This document shows positions 15,831 to 23,500 of a stretch of 36,174 bases of DNA, in pieces. Both the position numbers and the translations under genes were made by a program. The number at the start of each line of letters is the position of its first letter. Position 1 is the first letter of the stretch. The notes beneath the pieces are model-generated. The model was given only the letters and a program-made list of their open reading frames with translations, did not search any database and was not told where the DNA came from. The DNA comes from Bacillota bacterium (GTDB taxonomy: Bacteria; Bacillota; SHA-98; UBA4971), in NCBI GenBank assembly GCA_012516125.1, contig JAAYXB010000045.1, forward strand, positions 1 to 36,174, read 5' to 3'.

Positions 15831-17087
15831 ATGCAGACGATGCGAAAGGACTTGTTAGCCGTGACGAGGACGCGTTCCACGACGATGCGACACGAAACGA
15901 CTCAACATGCAATGATGCAGCACACGAGGGATGCCCGGCAGCCCGCCGCGCTTGCGGCGATCCTTTTCACGACCGTCGTGTGGGGACTGTCCTTCATCAG
16001 CACCAAGACCCTCCTTGTAGCAGGCCTCACGCCCGTTCAGGTAGCATTCGCAAGGTTCGTGATAGCGAGTGCGATCTTCCTGGTGGTGTATACCATGCAA
16101 CGGGGCGTCCGGCAGGCGGCGGGCGGGCGGCAGAGGCAGAGGCAGAGGCAGAGGCAGATGGGCTTCAGAGAGGATATCTCGACCGTGCCTTCAGCCATTG
16201 CTAGCGTCAAGGACGGGGACGGGGACGGGGACGGGGCCGATAGTGAACGTGAGCTCCTGTGTGAGCAGCCCGCGTGCGCGTCCGCGCCCGGAAGCTGGAC
16301 GCGACCTGGATTTGTGGCACCCAATACTATCCAAATGCTGATCGGCGGGATCCTCGGCGTGCCTGTCTACTTCATGCTCGAGAACGGCGGTCTCCGCCTG
16401 ACCTCGGCCAGCACGGCCTCGCTCATCACCGGGACCGTGCCAGTCATCAACGCACTTGCAGTGGTCGTGCTCTTGCGCAGCAGGGTTACTGCCCTGCAGT
16501 GGGCGGGCATCGCCATGTCGTGCGCAGGCGTCTATGCGGTTGCCCAGGCCGACCTGGCCTCATCGCTGTCGGGCCAGGCAATGCTGGGAAACGTCCTGGT
16601 GTTCCTCTCGGCGTGCGCCTGGGTGGCGTATACGATGATCAACAAACCGCTCCTGCATCGCTACGACAACCTTGCACTGAATACGTATCAGACCGTGGTG
16701 GGCACGCTGTTCTTGTTGCCTGTGGCGCTCCACGACGGACTACCTGTTGCGACGTGGGACTTGAAAGTGTGGCTCAACATCCTCTACCTCGGCGCCATAT
16801 GCTCGGCGTTGGCCTACATCCTTTACCTGTTTGCCCTCAAGCACCTCGGGTCGACGGTGGTCACAAGCTGCCTGAACCTGGTGCCGTTCTTCGGAGTGCT
16901 TGGCGGCGCCATACTCCTCGGGGAGCCTCTGTCGTGGATGAAGTGCCTCGGAGGGCTGCTGGCGATAATAGGCGTATACCTGGTAACCATCCAGAACGCC
17001 AGCCCGAAAGCTCTATCTCCGGGCACGGCTGCCGGAGGGATGGCCTCAGCACGGCGCGACACCGGGCCGGGCTGCGCGGGGGAATGA
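15831..17087 (+). CDS. EamA/DMT-family membrane transporter with repeat-expanded loop
   Basis: Ten-helix drug/metabolite-type permease. The first EamA repeat begins at ALAAILFTTVVWGLSFISTK; the second at MLGNVLVFLSACAWVAYTMI, ending in GVLGGAILLGEPLSWMKCLG and IIGVYLV. Substrates in this family include amino acids and metabolites; none is indicated here. Between helices 2 and 3 is an insert of about 80 residues holding QRQRQRQRQ and DGDGDGDG, coded by hexanucleotide repeats. I start at ATG 15831 (GGAGGA about 12 bases upstream; 418 residues). ATG 15840 and later ATGs are possible, since the first 40 residues are not conserved-looking. Confidence 0.85.
   Translation: MQTMRKDLLAVTRTRSTTMRHETTQHAMMQHTRDARQPAALAAILFTTVVWGLSFISTKTLLVAGLTPVQVAFARFVIASAIFLVVYTMQRGVRQAAGGRQRQRQRQRQMGFREDISTVPSAIASVKDGDGDGDGADSERELLCEQPACASAPGSWTRPGFVAPNTIQMLIGGILGVPVYFMLENGGLRLTSASTASLITGTVPVINALAVVVLLRSRVTALQWAGIAMSCAGVYAVAQADLASSLSGQAMLGNVLVFLSACAWVAYTMINKPLLHRYDNLALNTYQTVVGTLFLLPVALHDGLPVATWDLKVWLNILYLGAICSALAYILYLFALKHLGSTVVTSCLNLVPFFGVLGGAILLGEPLSWMKCLGGLLAIIGVYLVTIQNASPKALSPGTAAGGMASARRDTGPGCAGE
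16129..16236 (+). repeat. In-frame hexanucleotide repeats: five GGCAGA, then GGGGAC units
   Basis: GGCAGA occurs five times without a break at 16129-16158, coding alternating Arg/Gln. GGGGAC occurs three times plus partial units at 16211-16236, coding alternating Gly/Asp. Both lie in one loop of the transporter. Six-base units keep the frame whatever the copy number. Confidence 0.92.
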
Positions 17088-17170
17088 GGCCGCAGGGCCG
17101 CCGGACGGACACCCGCGCCGCCCCCGGGCTGCCGGGCGCTGCCGCGTTGCCGTGCTGCCGCGCGTTCGGC

Positions 17171-17200
17171 TTGACACCGGCGCGCCTCTTGTGATAGCAT
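17171..17200 (+). promoter_or_regulatory. Promoter of tRNA-Glu
   Basis: A consensus TTGACA (17171-17176) and TAGCAT (17195-17200) are 18 bases apart, 34 bases before the tRNA. Confidence 0.6.
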
Positions 17201-17234
17201 ACAAAGTGCCTGCAAGAATGCTGATAGAGGTTGC

Positions 17235-17310
17235 GCTCCCATCGTCTAGGGGCCTAGGACACCGCCCTTTCAAGGCGGCGACGCGGATTCGAATTCCGCT
17301 GGGAGCGCCA
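17235..17310 (+). tRNA. tRNA-Glu (anticodon TTC)
   Basis: A 76-base cloverleaf. The acceptor stem is GCTCCCA/TGGGAGC, the anticodon stem CCGCC/GGCGG holds loop CTTTCAA with TTC, and the T arm contains GGATTCGAATTCC. The CCA end is encoded. It closely resembles bacterial tRNA-Glu, including the TCGTCTAGGGG D-arm start. Confidence 0.97.
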
Positions 17311-17344
17311 TTGTTTTGTACGCGTACCGAGGCCGAAGCCCCTC

Positions 17345-17373
17345 TTGCCTTTTGAGGCGGTCTGGGGTATAAT
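17345..17373 (+). promoter_or_regulatory. Promoter of tRNA-Val
   Basis: TTGCCT (17345-17350), a 17-base spacer and a perfect TATAAT (17368-17373) lie 45 bases before the tRNA. Confidence 0.7.
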
Positions 17374-17418
17374 AACTTTGCGCCGGTGAACAGGCGGCAC
17401 GACCGTCACCGTTCAAGT

Positions 17419-17495
17419 GGTCGCTTAGCTCAGTCGGTTAGAGCGCTACGCTCACATCGTAGAGGTCGCTGGTTCGAGTCCAGCAGCGACCACCA
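17419..17495 (+). tRNA. tRNA-Val (anticodon CAC)
   Basis: A 77-base cloverleaf with acceptor GGTCGCT/AGCGACC, anticodon stem CTACG/CGTAG around loop CTCACAT, T arm CTGGTTCGAGTCCAG and an encoded ACCA end. A short T run follows (ATTTTT). Confidence 0.97.
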
Positions 17496-17545
17496 TTTTT
17501 CACTCACTTGCGGCCTATCGAGAGCGCTGGAGCGTCAAATGACGG

Positions 17546-17574
17546 TTGACGCGGGTCGGCGAGCGGGATATACT
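17546..17574 (+). promoter_or_regulatory. Promoter of tRNA-Gly
   Basis: TTGACG (17546-17551) and TATACT (17569-17574) are 17 bases apart. Between it and the tRNA is a 15-base tandem duplication of an ATACCGGAGCG unit (about 17601-17626). Confidence 0.75.
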
Positions 17575-17633
17575 ACAAGTGGGTAGGTAGCGTTAACAGA
17601 ATACCGGAGCGAGAATACCGGAGCGTTCGACGA

Positions 17634-17708
17634 GCGGATGTGGCTCAGTGGTAGAGCATCGGCTTCCCAAGCCGAGGATCGCGGGTTCGAATCCCGTCAT
17701 CCGCTCCA
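17634..17708 (+). tRNA. tRNA-Gly (anticodon CCC)
   Basis: A 75-base cloverleaf with acceptor GCGGATG/CATCCGC, D arm GGCTCAGTGGTAGAGC, anticodon stem TCGGC/GCCGA around loop TTCCCAA, T arm GCGGGTTCGAATCCCGT and an encoded TCCA end. Confidence 0.97.
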
Positions 17709-17797
17709 TTTTCATGTCCCGGAGGCACGTCCCGAAGGCCGCTCACATCTTCGCTTGCCGTGAACCTCACATTAAGCAACCTCGCATCAAGCTCGCA

Positions 17798-18430
17798 TCA
17801 AGCAGGAATCAGGTTTTCAAAGAGAGCATCTATACCGATGCTGAGATCGGGCAGCACTCGAGAGATAATCGCCTTCCCCGTTCCATATACGCCATCCGTG
17901 ACCAGGGTCGCCCCGCCTCCTGACAGGGTCTGGGATTCGCCACACCCTTCAGTGAGCACAAGAACCTCAACCGTCCCGGCGTCCGGGTCCACGAGCCAGC
18001 ATTCCCTTATCCCGTAAGCCGAATAGATCTGTCGTTTGGCCTCCCGGTCATACCTCGCGGTAGCAGGCGACAGCACCTCCACCACGAGATCAGGAGATCC
18101 ATGGATACAAGCCTGCGTGACAATTGCGATGCGGGCCTGGGACACGAAGACGACGTCAGGCTGTACCACGTCTTCATCAGAGAGAACCACGTCTACAGGG
18201 GCCGGGAGCGCTACTCCGAGATTGCCCTGCTTTACGTGAGCGCGGATGGCTTCGACAAGGCGTGCGACGACCTCCTGGTGAGATGGAGTGGGCGCCGGCA
18301 CCATAAAGAGCACCCCCCGAAGGAGTTCGTACCTATGTGTATCTTCGAGTCGGACGTAGCTACCATAGGTGAAGCCCCGAGCCACCTCGCGGACCTCGAG
18401 GGGCTGATGGTCCGAACTGCTTTGGTACAC
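17798..18430 (-). CDS. Uma2-family (DUF820) PD-(D/E)XK nuclease-fold protein
   Basis: 210-residue cytoplasmic protein of the Uma2 family, which has a restriction-endonuclease-like fold but mostly unknown role. YELLRGVLFMVPAPTPSHQ, VVQPDVVFV, DLVVEVLSPAT and IRECWLVDPD are the conserved blocks. The acidic and Glu residues of the putative site (QPDVVF, VVEVLSP) are kept. GTG start with GGAGGGGGG upstream. It is convergent with tRNA-Gly. Such genes are often multicopy in cyanobacteria and some Bacillota. Confidence 0.88.
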   Translation of the reverse strand: MYQSSSDHQPLEVREVARGFTYGSYVRLEDTHRYELLRGVLFMVPAPTPSHQEVVARLVEAIRAHVKQGNLGVALPAPVDVVLSDEDVVQPDVVFVSQARIAIVTQACIHGSPDLVVEVLSPATARYDREAKRQIYSAYGIRECWLVDPDAGTVEVLVLTEGCGESQTLSGGGATLVTDGVYGTGKAIISRVLPDLSIGIDALFENLIPA

Positions 18431-18477
18431 TGGCCCCCCTCCTTCGCGGACGCATGGCTACATTTAGTCGCTATACC

Positions 18478-18506
18478 AGTTTATGACATGTCGCCGCGTA
18501 TGTCAA
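18478..18506 (-). promoter_or_regulatory. Promoter of the Uma2-family gene
   Basis: On the minus strand TTGACA (18501-18506) and TAAACT (18478-18483) are separated by 17 bases, about 50 bases before the start codon. Confidence 0.65.
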
Positions 18507-18591
18507 GTCTTTGTCCCTCCTATCGCTCCCCCTGAGAAGGGTTTTGCGGACCGGCTGGCACCAGTTGTTCCGGACTCATCAGCAGGTTACA

Positions 18592-19074
18592 TCAACCGTT
18601 CTGGTCCCCGCCCTCACCTCGGGGGCTGGCGGCTGCCAAGAGTTCGCACATCCTGCGTGCCGCAAACCGCACCGCTGGACAGCACCTCTCGGAGTGAGCG
18701 TACTCCTTGTATTTCCTCTGCCCTTCCTCCGTGAGGAAATCCACGCCGGAGATGTCCTTGCACATAACCGTCCCAAACCTCCCGACGAACTCGTCGACGA
18801 AGCGTCCCATCGTGTTGTAGGAAGGGTCCCTTGCCTCGGACGCGCTCATGCGCCCCAACAGCAGACCAACCGCCACCGCCGCGCCGCTCACGGCCCCGCA
18901 CGTGTAGCCTCTCCGCGATATCCCGCCACCGAAAGCCGTAGCCACCGCGGGCAGGCGGTCGTGCTCTATTCCAAGTACCTCGCATACCGCCTTTAGCGTG
19001 GCCTCGGCGCAATTGAACCCTCCATCGAAGTAGGACACAGCAAGTTCGCCCGCATCTACCTTCCCACACGCCAT
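18592..19074 (-). CDS. C_GCAxxG_C_C family protein
   Basis: A 160-residue protein with the family's Cys pattern: Cys22 (FNCAEA), Cys59 within RGYTCGAVSGA (the GCAxxG-type block), Cys105 and the adjacent Cys131-Cys132 (RCCPAV). The family is thought to be redox-active or metal-binding and lacks a known substrate. The ATG at 19072-19074 has AAGGAGGG upstream; the frame stays open 24 codons further, but without a start signal. The gene stands alone, downstream of a long non-coding stretch. Confidence 0.88.
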   Translation of the reverse strand: MACGKVDAGELAVSYFDGGFNCAEATLKAVCEVLGIEHDRLPAVATAFGGGISRRGYTCGAVSGAAVAVGLLLGRMSASEARDPSYNTMGRFVDEFVGRFGTVMCKDISGVDFLTEEGQRKYKEYAHSERCCPAVRFAARRMCELLAAASPRGEGGDQNG

Positions 19075-19528
19075 CTGGAACCCTCCTTGTCTTGGTTCAG
19101 TCCTGGTGCAGTCTTGAGGCCTCGTCCCGGTTTGCCCCTGAACCACCAGGCTGCAAGGTTCCTCCTGTGAGACTTATTTCTCGCCGCCTGCCGGATTCCT
19201 GCTTCCAGCCAACTCTATCTGCGGCGGCTACGTGAGAGCGATCCTGGTTTGCGAGAAGGTGCTCGTATTATCATTTGTGGCGGAGGCGGAGCGAAGGAGC
19301 GCACTGCCAGAACGTATATTCACCCAAACAGGTGATTGCACGCTCATCGGGAGGCGATGTATTATGGCAGTGGGGCAGGGATGATACGGGGTTGCGCGGG
19401 TCGCAGAGGAAAAAGGGCGCAGAGTGTGGACGCTCATCACGCAGAATCCTCGGTGCAGCCTCGATTCACGAAAGTTGGCCGACTGCGTCTGTTGGGGAGG
19501 GACATGATCCTGGAAGGTAGGGCTATGG
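19075..19528. other. Intergenic region between divergent genes; no gene supported
   Basis: About 450 bases separate the C_GCAxxG_C_C gene and the methylase. Short open frames on both strands have no recognisable motifs. The region must hold the promoter of the minus-strand gene, which I could not place. Confidence 0.4.
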
Positions 19529-19534
19529 TATAAT
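19529..19534 (+). promoter_or_regulatory. -10 box of the methylase transcript
   Basis: TATAAT preceded by TGG (extended -10) lies about 30 bases before the methylase start; no good -35 is visible. Confidence 0.5.
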
Positions 19535-19565
19535 ATTTCTTGGTACTGACAAAGGGGGGCGGCGT

Positions 19566-20438
19566 GTGGGTTCAGTAGTGCACAGATTGCCGCTTTCTGG
19601 CGAAACCAGCAATGCGGAGTACACCACCAAGGGCTCGAGGAAGCGGCATAAGATCTGTTTCGGCTGGTACGGTGGTAAGTACAACCACCCCAACTGGCTA
19701 CTGCCGCTCCTTCCTACCGCACATCATTACTGCGAGCCGTTCGGAGGATCGGCCGCCGTTCTTCTCAACAGAGAGCCGTCGCCGGTGGAGACATATAACG
19801 ATTTGGATGGTGAGGTTGTCAACTTCTTCCGGGTTCTTCGCGATAAGACCGACGAGCTCATCAAGGCTATTGCGCTGACGCCATTCTCGCGAGAAGAATT
19901 TCGCCTGGCAGTCCAGGCTTCACCAGACAATCTGTCAGATCTGGAGAGAGCAAGACGCTTCTTCGTCAGGGCGAGACAGGTCAGGACAGGGCTCGCACAA
20001 ACAGCGTCCCTCGGCCGCTGGGCAAACTGCAAGAGAACAAGCCGCGCTGGGATGTCCGGCGCTGTATCGAGATGGCTCGGTAGCGTCGAAGGCCAGCCCG
20101 AGATCGCTGAAAGGCTTCTCCGCGTGCAGATCGAAAACCGCCCGGCAATTGAGGTTATCAACTTGTACGACGACGTAGATACTTTGTTCTACTGTGACCC
20201 GCCCTATCCCCACGAGTCGCGCGGCGACGCGAAGGCGTACAGGTTCGAGATGACAGAAGATGAGCATCGAGAGCTCGCGAGAGTCCTGAGAAGCGTAAGA
20301 GGCAAAGTCGCAGTATCGGGTTACCGCTGCCCGCTGATGGATGAACTCTACGCCGGATGGCGCTGCGTCGAGGCTCCCACCAAGAACTGCCACTCCGTCA
20401 AGAAGCCGAGGAGAGAAGCCTTATGGATGAATTACTGA
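19566..20438 (+). CDS. D12-class DNA N6-adenine methyltransferase
   Basis: 290-residue Dam-like enzyme that should transfer a methyl group from SAM to N6 of adenine. N-terminal FGWYGGKYNHPNWLLPLLP (about 32-50), SAM-binding motif I CEPFGGSAAVLL (about 56-67), the ETYNDLDGEVVNFFR block (75-89) and catalytic DPPY at 211-214 are all present, with motif I before DPPY as in the alpha group. GTG start with AAAGGGGGG upstream. No restriction endonuclease is recognisable beside it, so it is probably an orphan regulatory or phage-derived methylase. Its target site cannot be read. Its stop overlaps a tiny ORF. Confidence 0.9.
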   Translation: MGSVVHRLPLSGETSNAEYTTKGSRKRHKICFGWYGGKYNHPNWLLPLLPTAHHYCEPFGGSAAVLLNREPSPVETYNDLDGEVVNFFRVLRDKTDELIKAIALTPFSREEFRLAVQASPDNLSDLERARRFFVRARQVRTGLAQTASLGRWANCKRTSRAGMSGAVSRWLGSVEGQPEIAERLLRVQIENRPAIEVINLYDDVDTLFYCDPPYPHESRGDAKAYRFEMTEDEHRELARVLRSVRGKVAVSGYRCPLMDELYAGWRCVEAPTKNCHSVKKPRREALWMNY

Positions 20439-20489
20439 TTATCAGAGATTGCGCGAAGCCTCCTCTCGATTACGCGGAGAGCAGGTGAA
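20424..20489 (+). CDS. Possible 21-codon ORF overlapping the methylase end
   Basis: ATG GAT GAA TTA inside the last codons of the methylase opens a 21-codon frame ending in TGA at 20487-20489, four bases before the next ORF. It might be a coupling peptide, the relic of a gene start, or chance. No motif. Confidence 0.25.
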
Positions 20490-20492
20490 ATC

Positions 20493-20687
20493 ATGAGCCC
20501 TGCTGAATTCGAAGCGCGCTGCCGCGGCATCATGTCGCAGGCGTGGGAAGAAATCCTTTCCGGTCCGAACCACATTTGTGTCCCCGGGGCAAGGCAGGGC
20601 ATCATACGACTGTTATGTTTCATTCGCCTTGGGGGCGCGGCAAGATCCGGCCGCGAAGGCGAGTTCGGTGAGAAGGATTCTCTGTGA
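20493..20687 (+). CDS. Hypothetical 64-residue protein
   Basis: Starts MSPAEFEARCRGIMSQAWEE, with AGGTGA six bases upstream, and ends in GTGA, where its stop overlaps the start of the radical-SAM gene. The tight spacing on both sides argues for translation. I do not recognise the family. The N-terminal half looks helical and the C-terminal half basic. It may be the truncated remnant of a larger gene. Confidence 0.45.
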   Translation: MSPAEFEARCRGIMSQAWEEILSGPNHICVPGARQGIIRLLCFIRLGGAARSGREGEFGEKDSL

Positions 20688-21592
20688 AACACATAGGCAT
20701 GTACAGGGATCTCTGGGAGAAGGGCGAACTCGGCGCCCGCAAGGACCAGGCCTGGCAGAGGCTTCGGGTCTGCGACCTCTGCGCCCACGAGTGCAGCGTT
20801 GACAGGCTCGCCGGGAAGCGCGGCGTCTGCAAGTCTGACGACACCGTGCAGATATCCAGCTACGGCCCGCACTTCGGTGAGGAGGACCCGCTCGTGGGCA
20901 CTCACGGCTCGGGCACGATCTTCTTCACCGGCTGCAACCTTCGTTGCGTCTTCTGCCAGAACTGGGACATAAGCCAGATGCGGGTGGGCCACACCGTTTC
21001 CGTCTCAGAGCTTGCGGACATAATGGTCGAGCTCCAGGATATGCGCTGCCATAACATCAACTTCGTGACCCCCACCCACTACATGCCGCACATCCTGGCC
21101 GCCCTTGTCATCGCCTGCGAGCGCGGTCTGGAAGTGCCGCTCGTATATAACTGCGGCGGTTACGAGTCCCTCGCCGCGCTCAAGCTCCTCGACGGGGTCA
21201 TCGACATCTACATGCCCGACGTGAAATACGCCGACCCCGACACAGGCCTGCGCTACTCGCGCGCGAAGGACTACCCCAGGGTCGTGAAGGCAGCACTAAA
21301 GGAGATGCACCGCCAGGTGGGGGACCTCCAAATCGACGAGGACGGCATCGCATGGCGCGGCCTTCTCGTCCGGCATTTGGTGCTGCCCGGAGGGCTCGCC
21401 GGGACGGCCGAGATCGTCCGGTTCATCGCCGAGGAGATCTCGTCCGACACATACATCAACATCATGGCCCAGTACCGACCCGAGTACCGCGCCTGGGAGC
21501 ACCCGCCCCTCGACCGCCCGATAACGAGGCAGGAGTACCAGGAAGCAGTGCGCCTTGCCCACGAAGCAGGCCTCCATCGCCTCGCCCGTTAG
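20684..21592 (+). CDS. Radical SAM protein, PflA/PflX-like (COG1313 type)
   Basis: 302 residues. The radical-SAM cluster motif CxxxCxxC is Cys84/88/91 (TGCNLRCVFCQNW). An extra Cys-rich N-terminal element, CDLCAHEC plus Cys49, recurs in this activase-like family. NFVTPTHYMPHI, VYNCGGYES, DIYMPDVKYAD and VRHLVLPGG are conserved blocks. It should cleave SAM at a 4Fe-4S cluster; its partner is unknown. GTG start overlapping the preceding small ORF by four bases. It is the last gene of the methylase cluster and faces azlD. Confidence 0.9.
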   Translation: MKHIGMYRDLWEKGELGARKDQAWQRLRVCDLCAHECSVDRLAGKRGVCKSDDTVQISSYGPHFGEEDPLVGTHGSGTIFFTGCNLRCVFCQNWDISQMRVGHTVSVSELADIMVELQDMRCHNINFVTPTHYMPHILAALVIACERGLEVPLVYNCGGYESLAALKLLDGVIDIYMPDVKYADPDTGLRYSRAKDYPRVVKAALKEMHRQVGDLQIDEDGIAWRGLLVRHLVLPGGLAGTAEIVRFIAEEISSDTYINIMAQYRPEYRAWEHPPLDRPITRQEYQEAVRLAHEAGLHRLAR

Positions 21593-21681
21593 GCGCGGGT
21601 TTACGAGTTCGCGTTCCCGGAGGGTTGCCAGCAGGTTCCGGGTTATCGGTTGCGCCCGAGGGTTCCCGCCCTGCCCCGACC

Positions 21682-21807
21682 CTAAGTGAGGGTGCGTTAA
21701 TTCTCGCCCCTCTCCCAGTAGTTGCCGGGTTGCCGGTGTTGCACTCTCTCTTTGGGTCACCGGCAACCCCTCCCAAAAGTCGGGAGCATTTCTGCACCCT
21801 CACTTAG
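21682..21807 (+). repeat. CTAAG element A: 126-base inverted-repeat element
   Basis: Perfect 14-base terminal inverted repeats: CTAAGTGAGGGTGC at 21682-21695 and its complement at 21794-21807. Inside is a hairpin in which GGTTGCCGGTG-type and CACCGGCAACC arms flank a short CTCTCTCTTTGGGT loop (about 21727-21767). It lies between the convergent radical-SAM and azlD genes; the stop codon TAA of azlD (21804-21806) is inside the right terminal repeat. I see no clear target duplication. Confidence 0.85.
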
Positions 21808-22160
21808 CACCCCGCACCCGCACCGATGCCCAGAGCCCGCAGAAGCATCACGCAGCCTATACCGACCACAACGGAAAGGAGCAGGCTCCTGGTCCGCGCT
21901 GCCACGATCAGCGTGGGCACCGAAGCCATGAGGTAGACGTTCCCGCTGTGGAGCGCCAGCTTGCCGTCGGCGACGAGGACGCTCGGCGCGGCAAGCGACG
22001 CAAGCACGGCCACTGCCACATACGAAAGCCACGTCCTGACCCATGCCGGCATCTGCTTGCGCGATAAGGCCAGAAGCGGCACCGCACGCGACAAATATGT
22101 TACAACAAACATGCCCACCACCATCGCGATTATGGCCGGCCTTACACTCAATGCGCACAC
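21804..22160 (-). CDS. azlD: AzlD-type branched-chain amino acid exporter subunit
   Basis: 118-residue membrane protein with about four hydrophobic segments: IIAMVVGMFVVTYLSRAVPL (near 9-28), WLSYVAVAVLASLAAPSVL, and a C-terminal pair. It matches AzlD, small partner of AzlC in efflux of branched-chain amino acids and their analogues. The start may be GTG at 22158-22160 or TTG at 22149-22151, better placed after TAAGGCGG. Its last codons end inside repeat element A. A second inverted copy (B) lies between it and azlC, whereas these two genes normally abut or overlap. Confidence 0.85.
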   Translation of the reverse strand: MCALSVRPAIIAMVVGMFVVTYLSRAVPLLALSRKQMPAWVRTWLSYVAVAVLASLAAPSVLVADGKLALHSGNVYLMASVPTLIVAARTRSLLLSVVVGIGCVMLLRALGIGAGAGC

Positions 22161-22246
22161 ACCGCCTTACCGAGCCTTACTACACTGTACCACATCTTAC
22201 CAGCGCCCGTCCCCGCAGCTAAGGCCCCCGTCGTTCAGCGGGTCCC

Positions 22247-22371
22247 CTGAGTGAGAGTGCAGAAATGCTCCCGGTTCTTGGAGGGGTTGCCGGTAACCCA
22301 GAGAGAGTGCTGCAACACCGGCAACCTACCAGTGGCTGGCAAACGGGGGACTAACCAACCCTCCATAAGGG
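22247..22371 (-). repeat. CTAAG element B: inverted copy between azlC and azlD
   Basis: It begins CTGAGTGAGAGTGCAGAAAT, matching the reverse complement of element A's right end, followed by AGGGGTTGCCGGTAACCCAG and GTGCTGCAACACCGGCAACC, the hairpin arms. The other end, AACCAACCCTCCATAAGGG, is a decayed version of element A's left end. It is orientated opposite to A and separates azlC from azlD by about 230 bases. Confidence 0.8.
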
Positions 22372-22387
22372 TTATTGACCCCCGGGA

Positions 22388-23137
22388 TTATGGACCCCGC
22401 GGCTCCGCCCGGCGTCTATCCAACGCGGCTCCGACCGAAGCCGCAACAATCGTCGCCACCACCGTAGCCCATGCGCGGAGCGGAGTTGCCGCCACGGCAA
22501 CCGCCAGCGCGCCCGCCACCACGGCCACCAGCAGCGCCACGCGGCTGCTCACCTGCATCACCAGGAGGCAGATGAACATCGCGGGTAACGCGAAGTCGAT
22601 CCCCAGCCTTGCTCCGTCCCCCACCGTGGACCCGAGCGCTGCTCCGACGAACGAGCTTGCGACCCACGCCGCGTACGACACGAAGTTGAGCCCGGCCACC
22701 TCACTCCAGTCCGCGGGCTCGTCTGCCGGGAACCTGCCCACCGCAACTCCGAACGTCTCATCCGTTATCCCGAATGAGAGGACCGCCAGCACGGGCCGAG
22801 AGAGGTGCCTCAGCCTGGATAGAAGGGACATGCTGAAAAGCACGTGGCGCAGGTTCACAAGAAGCGTCGTGCTCACCACCCCAACCGCCGTCGCGCCGGA
22901 GGACACCAGGCCACACGCAATGAACTGGGCGGAACCCGCGAAGACCAGCACCGACATTAGCGTTGCCTCGGCCGGCGAAAGCCCGGAGTGGCGGGCTATC
23001 ACTCCGTAGGCAAGCCCGATGGGCACGTATCCCACGACCACCGGAACTCCAAGCCTCGCCCCTCGCATGAATCTTACGATCGATCCACTGGTATCCCGTT
23101 TCCTACCGCGTGCCATGCTCCCTGCTTTGCTCCCCAT
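22388..23137 (-). CDS. azlC: AzlC-type branched-chain amino acid exporter subunit
   Basis: 249-residue membrane protein. GVPVVVGYVPIGLAYGVIAR, ATLMSVLVFAGSAQFIACGL, LVNLRHVLFSMSLLSRL and SFGITDETFGVAVG are characteristic AzlC blocks. ATG at 23135-23137 with TAAGGAG nine bases upstream; a second ATG lies seven codons in. It is expected to form a two-component exporter with AzlD downstream, despite the repeat between them. Confidence 0.92.
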   Translation of the reverse strand: MGSKAGSMARGRKRDTSGSIVRFMRGARLGVPVVVGYVPIGLAYGVIARHSGLSPAEATLMSVLVFAGSAQFIACGLVSSGATAVGVVSTTLLVNLRHVLFSMSLLSRLRHLSRPVLAVLSFGITDETFGVAVGRFPADEPADWSEVAGLNFVSYAAWVASSFVGAALGSTVGDGARLGIDFALPAMFICLLVMQVSSRVALLVAVVAGALAVAVAATPLRAWATVVATIVAASVGAALDRRRAEPRGP

Positions 23138-23500
23138 AATAAGGGCTCCTTACTTTCACGTGCTTTTGGGATACTCCGCGCTTGCCGCGAAAGATCTCTC
23201 TCCATCTTCCTCTACGGCGGCGGCTGTCGATGGCACTATATCTTCGCCGTAGCTGCCCGTTTTCCTCCCGCCAGGCAGCGGCCCACGCACAGCCTCCGCC
23301 CCCCGTCGCCGCCGACCCACTATGCCCACCCGCAATCTGCCCAATGCGGAGCCGCGCCCTGTCCGATGCGGCGGCGAAGGGTGCCACGTCCACGGCAGTC
23401 GGATTCCGCGCTGGACCCGCCGGCACTTTACCAAGGGCGGGAGCATACAGTGAACTGGCAGGGGTGCAACGAAATGAAGCCCGTCAGGAGGTGATTTCGT
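23138..23500. other. Divergent intergenic region; no gene supported
   Basis: About 360 bases between azlC and the ferritin-like gene. Open frames here are C-rich and lack start signals. Promoters for both flanking genes must lie here, but none stands out. Confidence 0.4.

Noticed and set aside
19331-19342. GGTGATTGCACG match to the hairpin of elements C and D
   Set aside because: Only 12 bases match and no terminal repeats flank it; matches of this length are expected by chance in 36 kb.
19566-20687. Complete restriction-modification system
   Set aside because: Only the methylase is recognisable; the following ORFs are too short to be an endonuclease.
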